Below, in pieces: positions 42,162 through 50,803 of a stretch of DNA of 64,000 bases. Every line of letters starts with the position of its first letter. Within the stretch, counting starts at the first letter, position 1. Where the stretch lies: assembly GCF_000220705.2 (NCBI RefSeq), contig NZ_CP023202.1:620001-684000 (forward strand). Direction: 5' to 3'. The notes under the pieces are model-generated. The model ran no database searches, was not told the DNA's origin, and worked only from the letters and a program-made list of their open reading frames with translations. This stretch comes from Streptomyces xinghaiensis S187. Its GTDB lineage: Bacteria; Actinomycetota; Actinomycetes; Streptomycetales; Streptomycetaceae. Made by a program: the position numbers and the translations under genes.

Positions 42162-42922
42162 CCGCGCTGCTGAGCGTCGACGGACTGTCCCAGCGGTTCG
42201 TCAAGAACGACACGGCCACGGTCGCCCTGCGCGACTTCAGCCTCTCGGTGGAGCAGGGCACCTTCGTCTCGGTCCTCGGCCGCAGCGGGTGCGGGAAGTC
42301 CACCATGCTGAACCTCCTCGCCGGGCTGACCACGCCCACCAGCGGCGAGGTCCGCTACCAGGGCAAGCGGCTCACGGGGCCGCACACGGACATCGGCTAT
42401 CTGACGCAGTCGGACACGCTGATGCCGTGGCGGGACGTCCAGCGCAACGTCGAGATGCCGCTGGAGCTCCAGGGCGTGCCGGCCGCCGAGCGGTCCCGCA
42501 CCGCGGGCGACCTCATCGGCCGCGTCGGCCTCTCCGGTTTCGAGCACCACTACCCCCGCGAGCTCTCCGGGGGCATGCGGCGGCGGGCCAGTCTGGCCCG
42601 GATGCTGGCCGGCAGCCCGTCCACGCTGCTCATGGACGAGCCGTTCGGCGCGCTGGACGCCCAGCTCCGCCACGAACTGCAGCAGGAACTGCTGCGGCTC
42701 TGGGAGGGCAGCGAGCAGACCGTCGTGTTCGTCACGCACGACATCGAGGAGGCGATCCTGCTCGGCGACCGCGTGGTGGTCCTCGGCGGGCTGGGACGCA
42801 TCGTCGTCGACCGGCGGATCGACCTCCCCCGCCCGCGGAACGCGGACGAACTGCAGGTCGACGCCACCTATGTGGCCCTGTACAAGGAAATGGCCGGCGC
42901 ACTCCAGGGAGCCGCGGCATGA
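42158..42922 (+). CDS. ABC transporter ATP-binding protein (NrtD/SsuB/TauB type)
   Basis: A 254-aa ABC ATPase. Walker A GRSGCGKST at residue 44, Q-loop YLTQSDTLMPWRDV, signature LSGGMRRRASLARML, Walker B LLMDEPFGALDAQ, H-loop FVTHDIEEA. It energises uptake together with the permease and lipoprotein next to it. This subfamily serves nitrate, sulfonate, aromatic-acid and pyrimidine importers. ATG at 42158, overlapping the aldolase stop and the permease start. Confidence 0.92.
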   Translation: MTALLSVDGLSQRFVKNDTATVALRDFSLSVEQGTFVSVLGRSGCGKSTMLNLLAGLTTPTSGEVRYQGKRLTGPHTDIGYLTQSDTLMPWRDVQRNVEMPLELQGVPAAERSRTAGDLIGRVGLSGFEHHYPRELSGGMRRRASLARMLAGSPSTLLMDEPFGALDAQLRHELQQELLRLWEGSEQTVVFVTHDIEEAILLGDRVVVLGGLGRIVVDRRIDLPRPRNADELQVDATYVALYKEMAGALQGAAA

Positions 42923-43770
42923 GCACCACCGACACCCCGCCCGAAGCCGGCCGGGCCCTGCCCACCGGAGCCGTCCGCGAGGACGTCCGGCGCACCTGGT
43001 GGCAGCGCCACGGCGGCACCACGACCATCTGGGCCACCCGGACCGCACTGCTGGTCGTCATGCTCGTGCTCTGGCAGGCCGCCTCCGGCCGCTGGATCGA
43101 CGACACCTTCATCAGCCGGCCCAGCGACATCGTCGACCGGCTGGGAACCTGGTGGGCCGACGGCACCCTGGCCGACAACACCTGGATCACCGTGCAGGAG
43201 ATCGTCTACGGATTCCTGCTCGGGGCCGTGGCCGGCGCGCTGGCCGGCTATCTGCTCGGGGCCTCGCGCTTCGTCTACCGGGTGCTGGACCCCTTCATCA
43301 TGGCCCTCTACGCGATCCCGAAGGTGGCGCTGGCCCCGCTGTTCATCGTGTGGATCGGCATCGGCATGGACATGAAGGTCCTGCTGGCCGCCGTCACCGT
43401 GTTCTTCCTCGTCTTCCTCAACACGGCGGCCGCCGTCCGCGAGGTCGACCAGGGACTGGTGGACGCGGTGCGCCTCATGGGCGGCGGCCGCCGCCAGATC
43501 GCCCTCAAGGTGGTCCTGCCGTCCTCGATGGCCGGGTTCCTCACCGGGCTGAAGGTCTCGGTGCCCTACGCCCTCATCGGTGCGGTCATCGGCGAACTCG
43601 TGGCCTCCAACCGGGGCCTCGGCTACCTGATCAACGATGCCGCCGCTCAGTTCGACACCGCCGGGGTCTTCGCCACGCTCGTGGTCCTCAGCCTGATCGC
43701 CGGGGCCCTCAACATCCTCGTCGGCCTGCTCGACCGGCGCGTCAACCGCTGGAAGCCGCTCCAAAAGTAG
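42919..43770 (+). CDS. ABC transporter permease
   Basis: A 283-aa BPD_transp_1 permease with about six helices. WATRTALLVVMLVLWQAASG is the first helix, GFLLGAVAGALAGYLLGASRFVYRVLDPFIMALYAIPKVALAPLFIVWIGIG follows, and the EAA-type loop is DAVRLMGGGRRQIALKVVLPSS. It forms a homodimeric channel in the membrane with the ATPase at 42158. Coupled to it by an ATGA overlap. Confidence 0.92.
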   Translation: MSTTDTPPEAGRALPTGAVREDVRRTWWQRHGGTTTIWATRTALLVVMLVLWQAASGRWIDDTFISRPSDIVDRLGTWWADGTLADNTWITVQEIVYGFLLGAVAGALAGYLLGASRFVYRVLDPFIMALYAIPKVALAPLFIVWIGIGMDMKVLLAAVTVFFLVFLNTAAAVREVDQGLVDAVRLMGGGRRQIALKVVLPSSMAGFLTGLKVSVPYALIGAVIGELVASNRGLGYLINDAAAQFDTAGVFATLVVLSLIAGALNILVGLLDRRVNRWKPLQK

Positions 43771-43844
43771 CCAACGCGCCGCACCCGCGCCCGCGTCCAC
43801 CCCCCGCGCCCGCGTCCGCCGTCCCTCACGAACCGGAGAACCCC

Positions 43845-44867
43845 GTGTCCCCATCGCGCCGCACCCTGCTCAAGGCGTTCGCCGCCTCCTCCGCCCTGCT
43901 GTCACCGACCCTGCTCACGGCCTGCTCGAACGGTGGCTCGGCCGGCAGGGGCGGCGCCCTCAACGTCGGCCAGATCAGCGACTCCGTCGCCTTCTTCCCG
44001 CTGTTCATCGCCGAGAAGCGCGGCTTCTTCAAGGACGAGGGCCTCTCGCTCGGCGACCGCCCCCGGCTCGGCACCGGTGCCAAGGTCGCCGCCGCGCTGA
44101 AGTCCGGCAGCATCGACATCGGCGCCGGGGTCATGACCGATGTGCTCAACCTCGCCGAGAACGACGCCCAGGCCCGGCTCACGACGTCCCTGGTCACCGA
44201 GTACTACGTCGACATCGTCGTGAAGAAAGGTTTCAGCAGCCCGGGTTCCTCCCTCAAGGAGAAGACCCGCGCCCTGGCCGGGAAGAAGATCGGCATCACC
44301 GGCCCCGGCAGCGGCACCGAGGCCCTGGTCAACTACCTCTTCGGGCTCGCGGGGCTCAACCCCAGGACGGACGCCACCCTCGTCAACCTCGGCGCGGTGA
44401 GCAGCGCGGCCCTGGGCGCCCTGAAGGCGGGACGCGTCGACGCCCTCGCCTTCTTCCAGCCCATCGGCCAGCAGGCCGAGGCCGCCGGGATCGGCGACAT
44501 CTACATCTCGCCCGCCGCCGGCGACGTGCCTTCCCTGACCGGCGCCCTGCACGGGGTCGCCTTCACGCTGAGCGGCGTCCTCACGGAGAAGTCCGCGGAG
44601 ATCGCCTCCTTCCAGAGCGCGATCGGCCGGTCCCTGAAGTTCATCGCCGGTGACGCCTCCGAGGTCAGGGACCTGCTCGGCGAGTACCTCAGCAGCGCAC
44701 CCGGCCCCGCGCTCGACGCCCTGGTCCCCATCCTGCGGAAGGAGTCCCCCGCGTCCGCCGCGGTCGCCGGGAAGAGCTACGGCATCGCCCGCGACTTCCA
44801 CGTCGACAGCGGTCTCGTCAAGAGCGCCCCCTCCTACGGCGAGCTCGTCCCGGAGGCGTTCCGGTAA
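43845..44867 (+). CDS. ABC transporter substrate-binding lipoprotein (NrtA/SsuA type)
   Basis: A 340-aa lipoprotein: twin-arginine-like signal RRTLLKAFAASSALL and lipobox LLTAC, then a NMT1/THI5-like periplasmic-binding fold (LFIAEKRGFFKDEGLSL, ALKSGSIDIGAGVMTDVL, GKKIGITGPGSGTEALVNYLF, LGALKAGRVDALAFFQP). It captures the compound outside the cell. GTG at 43845 has CGGAGAA upstream. The family takes sulfonates, thiamine precursors, phthalates and other acids. The linked GalB/GalC-like enzymes suggest a tri- or dicarboxylic pathway intermediate. Confidence 0.9.
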   Translation: MSPSRRTLLKAFAASSALLSPTLLTACSNGGSAGRGGALNVGQISDSVAFFPLFIAEKRGFFKDEGLSLGDRPRLGTGAKVAAALKSGSIDIGAGVMTDVLNLAENDAQARLTTSLVTEYYVDIVVKKGFSSPGSSLKEKTRALAGKKIGITGPGSGTEALVNYLFGLAGLNPRTDATLVNLGAVSSAALGALKAGRVDALAFFQPIGQQAEAAGIGDIYISPAAGDVPSLTGALHGVAFTLSGVLTEKSAEIASFQSAIGRSLKFIAGDASEVRDLLGEYLSSAPGPALDALVPILRKESPASAAVAGKSYGIARDFHVDSGLVKSAPSYGELVPEAFR

Positions 44868-44881
44868 GCCCCCGCCCCCGG

Positions 44882-44929
44882 CGCGCCGGGACCCGTACCC
44901 ATCCGCCTCCGGGTACGGGTCCCGGCGCG
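44882..44929 (+). terminator. Terminator of the catabolic/ABC operon
   Basis: Perfect 19-bp arms (44882-44900 and 44911-44929), 10-nt loop, 14 bp after the lipoprotein stop. Confidence 0.8.
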
Positions 44930-45084
44930 GCGGCGGAGAGCCGGGCCGCGCGGCCGCCCCGCCCGGACTCCGCCGGCCCGGCCCCGTTTCCCCGCGCCCG
45001 GGCCGGGCACCCGTGGGTGTCGTAAGCACCCGGCGTCACCGGCGCCGGGACGACCCGACGGAAACCGGGCCCGGGAGGCACACC

Positions 45085-45453
45085 GTGGCTGACACATCGG
45101 CTCACATCTCCACCATCGAGCTGGACGCGCTCTGGGACGAGTTCCACCGCGTGGTGAACATGAACTCCGAGGAACTCGCCGCATGGCTGCGGACGGAATC
45201 CGCCGGCGAGGTCAGCGAGACCGAACCGGACCACTCCGGCACCGAGCTGGGCAGGCACGTCCTGCATATCCTGCAGAAGCGCCGCACCGACCTCACCGAC
45301 GACGACATCCGGGTGATGCACAAGATTGTCGACCGGGTGACGGACCAGCGCCGCGAGGACATGGAACCGGTCGCCGGGCAGAGCTCCTGGCGGCACCGGC
45401 TCATGAACATGGGCCACGACCCGCTGAAGCCCCCGCGCGACACTGGGCGGTAG
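45085..45453 (+). CDS. DUF3140 protein
   Basis: A 122-aa acidic, Cys-free protein: ISTIELDALWDEFHRVVNMNSEELAAWL, HVLHILQKRRTDLTDDDIRVMHKIVDRV, and a tail WRHRLMNMGHDPLKP. This matches DUF3140, a small family of unknown function in actinobacteria with a DNA-binding-like helical pattern. GTG at 45085 has GGGAGG six bases upstream. It stands alone between two terminator-like regions, near the dodecin. Confidence 0.82.
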   Translation: MADTSAHISTIELDALWDEFHRVVNMNSEELAAWLRTESAGEVSETEPDHSGTELGRHVLHILQKRRTDLTDDDIRVMHKIVDRVTDQRREDMEPVAGQSSWRHRLMNMGHDPLKPPRDTGR

Positions 45454-45570
45454 CCCCCTCCACCGCTCGGCCCTCCCGCCTCGCGCGGACGCCGCCGCCG
45501 GGGCACGGTGGGTCGTGACCACCCCGTCCCCGCCCCGCCCCCGCCCTTCACACAGCCAGGGAGACCCCCC

Positions 45571-45786
45571 ATGACCAACCACGTCTACCGGGTGACCGAG
45601 ATCGTCGGCTCGTCGCACGAGGGACTGGACGACGCGATCCGCAACGGCATCCGCCGCGCCTCCGAGACCCTGCGGCACCTGGACTGGTTCGAGGTGACCG
45701 AGATGCGCGGACAGATCAAGGACGGACAGGTCGAGCACTACCAGGTCGGCCTGAAGGTCGGCTTCCGGCTGGAGGAGGCGGGCTGA
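45571..45786 (+). CDS. Dodecin-family flavin-binding protein
   Basis: A 71-aa dodecin: NHVYRVTEIVGSSHEGLDDAIRNGI, then ETLRHLDWFEVTEMRGQI with the flavin-stacking Trp, and YQVGLKVGFRLE. Dodecins are dodecameric hollow spheres that store riboflavin/FMN in bacteria. ATG at 45571 follows an AGGGAGA segment. Monocistronic. Confidence 0.93.
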   Translation: MTNHVYRVTEIVGSSHEGLDDAIRNGIRRASETLRHLDWFEVTEMRGQIKDGQVEHYQVGLKVGFRLEEAG

Positions 45787-45957
45787 CCGGCCCCGGGGTC
45801 CGCCCCCCGGCGGCGCCCTCGCGCCCGTCCCCCGAACGGACCGCCGGGGTCCCCCGGCCGGACCTCCCCGGCGGGCACACCCCCCGCGCCTGACGGAGGC
45901 TGTACGGAAGCGGGCCCGCGCCCGCCCTCCGAACCGTCCCGCAGGGGAGGACCCGAC

Positions 45958-46983
45958 GTGCCCGTGAACATGGAAGAGATGCGCCGCTGCTCGGTCGCCG
46001 TGGACCTCGGCGCGTCGAGGACCCGGGTGTACGTCAAGGACACCGGCATCATCGTCGACGAGCCGAGCGTCGCCGCCGTCAACGTCCGCACCGGCGCGCT
46101 CCTCGCCGTCGGCGAACTCGCCGAACGCATGACCGGGCGCACCCCCGACCACATCCGGGTGGTCCGCCCCGTACAGGGCGGCACGGTCGTCAACGTCGAC
46201 CTCGCCCGCCGCATGCTGCGCCACCTCATCGGGAGCAAACTCCGCCGCACCTGGATCCGCCGTCCCGGCATGCGGTTCGCCGCCTGTGTGCCGCACGACA
46301 GCGAACCCCTCGCCCAGCGCGCGCTGCACGAGACGCTCACCGCGGTCGGCGCCCGCCGGGTGGAACTGGCCGACACCATCGTTTGCGCCGCCATCGGCTC
46401 CGGGCTTCCGGTGGAGCACCCGGAGGCGGCGATGGTCGTGGTCTGCGGCGCGGGCACCACGCAGGTGGCGGTCCTGTCCCTCGGCTCGATCGTCGCCGCG
46501 GAGACCGTACCGGTCGGCGGCGACGCCATCGACTACGCCGTCATCGAACACCTGCGCAGCCGCCACGAACTGCTCCTCCCCCACCCGGCGGTGCGCCCGC
46601 TGCGGATGATGCTCCACTCGGACCCGGGCCCCGCCGTGGCCGAGGTGCACGGCCGCGACGTGACGACGGGGCTGGCGCGGACCGTGACCGTGGACACCGA
46701 AAGCGTCCGGCAGGCCGTCGGCGGACCGCTCACCGCCGTGCTCGACGCGATCCGCACCGTGCTCCGGCGCTGCCCGCCCGACCTCGTCGCGGACCTCTCC
46801 GAACGCGGCCTCGTCCTCGCCGGCGGCGGCGCCCTCCTGCCGGGACTCGACTCGATGCTGAGCCGCGCGACCGGCATCCCCGTGCACACCGCCGAGGCCC
46901 CGGACACCTGCGCCGTACGCGGGCTGGGCGCCATGATCGAGGGCAAGGTCGAGTCGATGCGCCTGGACCCACTCGCCGGCTGA
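45958..46983 (+). CDS. MreB-like cytoskeletal ATPase (Mbl type)
   Basis: A 341-aa actin-fold protein. Phosphate-1 motif VAVDLGASRTRVYVKDTG (MreB has DLGTANT), VVRPVQGGTVVNVDLARRML, phosphate-2 VVVCGAGTTQVAVLSLG, and the adenosine motif LVLAGGGALLPGLDSML. It is close in length to MreB, but its phosphate-1 loop deviates and it is separated from the mreCD genes. Streptomyces carry such Mbl-like extra paralogues involved in spore-wall integrity. GTG at 45958 with GGGGAGG upstream. Confidence 0.85.
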   Translation: MPVNMEEMRRCSVAVDLGASRTRVYVKDTGIIVDEPSVAAVNVRTGALLAVGELAERMTGRTPDHIRVVRPVQGGTVVNVDLARRMLRHLIGSKLRRTWIRRPGMRFAACVPHDSEPLAQRALHETLTAVGARRVELADTIVCAAIGSGLPVEHPEAAMVVVCGAGTTQVAVLSLGSIVAAETVPVGGDAIDYAVIEHLRSRHELLLPHPAVRPLRMMLHSDPGPAVAEVHGRDVTTGLARTVTVDTESVRQAVGGPLTAVLDAIRTVLRRCPPDLVADLSERGLVLAGGGALLPGLDSMLSRATGIPVHTAEAPDTCAVRGLGAMIEGKVESMRLDPLAG

Positions 46984-47068
46984 CCGGCCCGCTCCGGCCG
47001 GGCACACACGCCGGCGCGGGCGGTGACGCGGGCGGTGAAGCGGACGGTCCGTGCGGGGAACGGCCCGG

Positions 47069-47995
47069 GTGAGTGACAATCACCGGGTGCCGCCCCCTCC
47101 GTATCCTTCCCTCGCCGCGCTCGACGCGCTCCTCGGCACGATGCCCGGCACCGGGGAAGCACGCCGACGCCAGTTCAGCATGGTGCGAAGGGAGCTGGAG
47201 TCCGCTCTCCGGCAGGACGCACTGCCCGCGCCGGCCCGCGGCAGCCTGCGGCATCTCCTGGACGAACAGGCCCTCGCCCCGTATCTGCGCCGGGCGGAGT
47301 CGGGCGCGCTGCGGCACCGCCTGGTCGCCGGACGCCGCCCCCCGACCTCCCGGCACACCAACCAGACCCGGCTGGTCTGCCTCGACCTGCTGCGGGAAGC
47401 GGCCGGCCTCCCTCCCCTGCACCTGGCGGCCACCGGGACCCCGGCGCTGCGGCCCGTCCCCGGACACGCCCAGCTCTCCGCGCTGCGCCGGCAGCTCGAC
47501 CAGGACCTCGCCGGCCCGCTGTCCCCGGGGCGGACCCGGCTGACCGCCGTGCTCGCCCTGGTGCTGGACACCGCCGCGCGCTCCGGAGAACTGACCGGTC
47601 TGCGCACCACCCACCTGACCGGCGACCGCGGCTCGGTATACGTGGAGCGGCGCCCGCAGCACGGCACCGCCGCGCCGGTCACGGGTGAGTGGCTGCCGCT
47701 GTCACCGCTCGCCCGCGCGGCTCTGGACCGCTGGCTGGCGGTCCGGGGGGAACTGGTCGCGTTCGCCCACGGCACCTCCCGGCTGTGGGTGTCCCTGCGC
47801 CCGAACCACGCCGGCCTCCCCGACGAGAACGGCAGCGCCGTGGGGCGTCCGGCCGGAATGCCGCTCGAGGAGAACGGGCTCATCACCTCCTACCGGCGCG
47901 GCCGCGCCCGCTACGGGCTGCAGCACCTGTTGCCGGACAAGCTGGAGCAACTGCGCCGCGCCGCCGAACAGCAGCGCGGGGCACGTCCCGCGTAG
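47069..47995 (+). CDS. Protein with remnant tyrosine-recombinase-like domain
   Basis: About 308 aa. The C-terminal half has a phage-integrase-like box I (LVLDTAARSGELTGLRTTHL) with the Arg of the R-H-x-x-R-Y set, but the later H-x-x-R and Tyr motifs are not recognisable (RARYGLQHLLPDKLEQLRR ends the protein). The N-terminal half looks helical with no family hit. I call it a conserved hypothetical protein that probably descends from a recombinase and is no longer active. GTG starts at 47069 and 47087 are possible. Confidence 0.6.
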   Translation: MSDNHRVPPPPYPSLAALDALLGTMPGTGEARRRQFSMVRRELESALRQDALPAPARGSLRHLLDEQALAPYLRRAESGALRHRLVAGRRPPTSRHTNQTRLVCLDLLREAAGLPPLHLAATGTPALRPVPGHAQLSALRRQLDQDLAGPLSPGRTRLTAVLALVLDTAARSGELTGLRTTHLTGDRGSVYVERRPQHGTAAPVTGEWLPLSPLARAALDRWLAVRGELVAFAHGTSRLWVSLRPNHAGLPDENGSAVGRPAGMPLEENGLITSYRRGRARYGLQHLLPDKLEQLRRAAEQQRGARPA

Positions 47996-48234
47996 CCGCG
48001 TCCTTCAACCGGTCACCGCCGTCCCGCGGCTGCGGGGTTTCCCGCTGTCGGCGGTGGGATGATGGGGCCTAGGGCTTGTTATATGATTGTTGTGCCCGTC
48101 CGGCCGCCGGGTGCCTCGCCGGGATCGCCGCCCGAGGCAACCCGTCCGGGGTCTGCGGCGGTCCTACCGGGCACCGCCGGGGGAAGAGATCCCGGCCGCT
48201 CGTACCGGTGAACCGGTGGGAAGGAGCATCGCCC

Positions 48235-48492
48235 GTGGAGTTCGATCCCGGTCTCTGCCTGGACGTTCCGGAGGGTTTCGACGACTCGGACGCCGAGAGC
48301 CAGGTCCATCCGATGGCCCGGAAGCTGTTCCCCGCCACGACCGCTGCGGGAGCCTTCGGCAAGGCCCAGGAATGGGTGCGGGAGCACAACGTCCGTCTGG
48401 TGGACGTGTCATGGGACTTCCTGTACGACGAGGACGAGCCCCACGTACTGAGCGTCTACTTCACCTTCGAACAGGACCCCGAACAGGACTGA
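48235..48492 (+). CDS. Small acidic conserved protein, unknown function
   Basis: An 85-aa acidic protein. VHPMARKLFPATTAAGAFGKAQEWVREHNVRLVDVSWDFLYDEDEPHVLSVYFTFE is a compact alpha-beta pattern with no Cys. The GTG at 48235 has AAGGAG eight bases upstream, which decides the start over ATG 48076. A TATGAT box (48082-48087) lies in an AT-rich stretch upstream and may be its -10. I recognise no named family. It is convergent with the GGDEF-EAL gene. Confidence 0.6.
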   Translation: MEFDPGLCLDVPEGFDDSDAESQVHPMARKLFPATTAAGAFGKAQEWVREHNVRLVDVSWDFLYDEDEPHVLSVYFTFEQDPEQD

Positions 48493-48625
48493 GGAGAGCC
48501 CTCGGGCCGGCTCCGGGGACGGCCCCGGGGAAGCCGCGCACTGACCCGCCGGCCGGCTCCCCGGGCGCGGTCCGGCGAGCCCCCGGAGGATGGCCGGTTC
48601 ACGCCCCCGGAGAGCCCGCCGTGCC

Positions 48626-50803
48626 TCAGGTCGCGTCGGCCAGCGAGAGGGTGTGGAGCCGCTCGGGCGGGCCGGGCCGCGCGTAGTACCAGCCCTGGGC
48701 CGTGTCGCAGCCGAGGACGCGCAGGTGTTCGGCCTGGACGCCGGTCTCCACGCCCTCCACGGTGACCGCGAGGTCAAGGGTGTGCGCGAGGGAGACGATG
48801 CCCTCCACGATCTTGATGTCGATGGGGTCGGCCGGCTCCCGCTGCATGCCCCGGGTGAAGGAGCGGTCGAGTTTGAGGGTGCTGAGCGGCATCCGGCGGA
48901 GGTTGGAGAGGTTGGAGTAGCCCGTGCCGAAGTCGTCGAGGGCGATGTCGACGCCGAGGTCGGCCAGTTCGCGCAGCGGCTTCAGCAGGGTCTCGTCGGC
49001 GCCGATCAGCGCGCTCTCGGTCACCTCCAGGCAGAGCGAGGACGGCTCCAGGCCGGCCTCCTTGAGCACCTCCACCGTGTCCCGGACGAGATGCGGGTGG
49101 TGGAGCTGGCAGGGCGACAGGTTGACGTTGACCCGCAGCGCCTTTCCGTCGATGTGCTGGAACTGCCAGTCGCGGGCCTGCCGTACGGCCTCCTCCAGCA
49201 CCCAGCGGCCGAGCGGCACGATCAGGCCGGTGTTCTCCGCGAGGGGGATGAACTGGTCCGGTCCCAGCACCCCGCGCAGCGGGTGGGACCAGCGGACGAG
49301 GGCCTCCGCGCCGTGCACCTGGCCGTCGCTGAGCCGGACCAGCGGCTGGTACTCGATGAAGAACTCGCCGCGCTGGAGCGCCATCGGCAGGCTGTTCGTC
49401 AGGCCGTGACGGGTGATGACCCGGGTGTCGGCCTCCGGGTCGGCGTGCTCGTAGCGGTTGCCGCCCGCGGCCTTGGCCCGGTACATGGTGATGTCCGCGC
49501 TGCGCAGCACCTCGGCGGCGCCGAGCTTGCCCGCCGGGCCGTCCACGATGCCGATGCTGCCCCGTACGGTCAGTTCCTTGCCGGCGATGGACACCGGGGT
49601 GGACAGGGCGTCGAGGATGCGCTCGGCGAAGTCGGTGACGTCCTTCTGCTCGGGCGGGTCGGTGATCAGGGCCACGAACTCGTCGCCGCCGATCCGCGCC
49701 ACGAGCTGGCTGGGGGCGGTCACGCACGATTGCAGCCGGTCGGCGACGGCGACCAGCAACTGGTCGCCGACGGCGTGGCCGAGGTGGTCGTTGACCGCCT
49801 TGAAGCCGTCCAGGTCCAGGTAGCAGAGGCCGAAGCGGGCGGTGCCGCCGCGTGCGGCGACCGCGGATTCCAGCCGCTCGAAGAAGAAGGTCCGGTTGGG
49901 GAGTCCGGTGAGGGCGTCGTGCGTCGCCTCGTAGCGGAGGCGGAGGTTGAGCAGCCTGCGCTCGGTGATGTCCTCCATCAGCGCGAGCATGTAGCGGGGG
50001 GTGCCGTCCCGGTCGCGGAGGAGGGAGACCGTGAGGTTGGTCCACAGGACGGTGCCGTCGTTGCGGTAGTACGGCTTGTCGACGCGGAAGTGGTCGCGCT
50101 CCCCGCGCATGAGTTCGGCCAGCATCCGCCAGACGCCCGGGCTGTCCTCGGGGTGGGTCCAGTCGGTCACCCGGCGGCTGCGCACATGGTGCTCCAGACC
50201 GCCGAACATCCGGGTCAGGCTCTCGTTGATGTCGACGACCCGGCCGTCCATGTCGGCGATGCCGATGCCGATGGCGGCGCCCTCGAAGACCGCCCGGAAC
50301 CTCGCCTCGCTGCGGTGCAGGGCCTGTTCGGCGTCGGCCTGCGCACGCAGCGCGGCGCGGGACATGGCCTCCTGCTCGGAGCGGGTCCGTTCCCGCAGGG
50401 CCTCGGCGAATCCGGCGGCGACGGCGTGCTGGAGCCGGGTGCAGCGGGCCCGGAGCTGCTCCACCGGCTGCGGTTCCTCGGGCGGGCAGTAGAGCGTCAG
50501 ATAGGAGTCGATCACGCCCAGCGTGTGCGGCAGGCTCCCGGGGTCGGTGCAGTGCGCCGCGACGAGCGCGGCCCCGACCTCCAGCCCCGCGCTCGGGTCG
50601 AACGGCCGGGTCCGCAGGGCGGCGGCCAGCCGGCGGGCCTGCGGGATCAGATGCTGTTCGAACTCGGCGCGGGTCATGGACGTGGCCGTGGCCGGGTAGA
50701 TGGCCCGGCTCCAGATCGCGGCGAACCGTCTCAGTCTGTCGTCGGGCCCGTCCTCGGAACCGTCTGGGCCGGGAGCCCCGGGCCCGGGCGGCCGGGCCGT
50801 CAC
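48626..50803 (-). CDS. rmdA: PAS-GGDEF-EAL cyclic-di-GMP protein (RmdA-like)
   Basis: A 725-aa soluble regulator of c-di-GMP. An N-terminal helical part (ATSMTRAEFEQHLIPQARRL) precedes a PAS sensor (about residues 175-290, ARFRAVFEGAAIGIGIADMDG). The GGDEF domain has an intact motif (ARIGGDEFVAL), with DALTGLPNR at its start. The EAL domain has GAEALVRWSHP and the later LDDFGTGYSN and TVEGVE motifs needed for metal and catalysis, so both synthesis and breakdown are possible. In Streptomyces the equal domain order is that of RmdA, involved in the timing of development. GTG 50803 overlaps the stop of the methyltransferase gene (GTGA). Confidence 0.87.
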   Translation of the reverse strand: MTARPPGPGAPGPDGSEDGPDDRLRRFAAIWSRAIYPATATSMTRAEFEQHLIPQARRLAAALRTRPFDPSAGLEVGAALVAAHCTDPGSLPHTLGVIDSYLTLYCPPEEPQPVEQLRARCTRLQHAVAAGFAEALRERTRSEQEAMSRAALRAQADAEQALHRSEARFRAVFEGAAIGIGIADMDGRVVDINESLTRMFGGLEHHVRSRRVTDWTHPEDSPGVWRMLAELMRGERDHFRVDKPYYRNDGTVLWTNLTVSLLRDRDGTPRYMLALMEDITERRLLNLRLRYEATHDALTGLPNRTFFFERLESAVAARGGTARFGLCYLDLDGFKAVNDHLGHAVGDQLLVAVADRLQSCVTAPSQLVARIGGDEFVALITDPPEQKDVTDFAERILDALSTPVSIAGKELTVRGSIGIVDGPAGKLGAAEVLRSADITMYRAKAAGGNRYEHADPEADTRVITRHGLTNSLPMALQRGEFFIEYQPLVRLSDGQVHGAEALVRWSHPLRGVLGPDQFIPLAENTGLIVPLGRWVLEEAVRQARDWQFQHIDGKALRVNVNLSPCQLHHPHLVRDTVEVLKEAGLEPSSLCLEVTESALIGADETLLKPLRELADLGVDIALDDFGTGYSNLSNLRRMPLSTLKLDRSFTRGMQREPADPIDIKIVEGIVSLAHTLDLAVTVEGVETGVQAEHLRVLGCDTAQGWYYARPGPPERLHTLSLADAT

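Noticed and set aside
47600..48110. Attachment site of an integrative element near the recombinase-like gene
   Set aside because: No tRNA gene, no direct-repeat pair and an inactive-looking recombinase.
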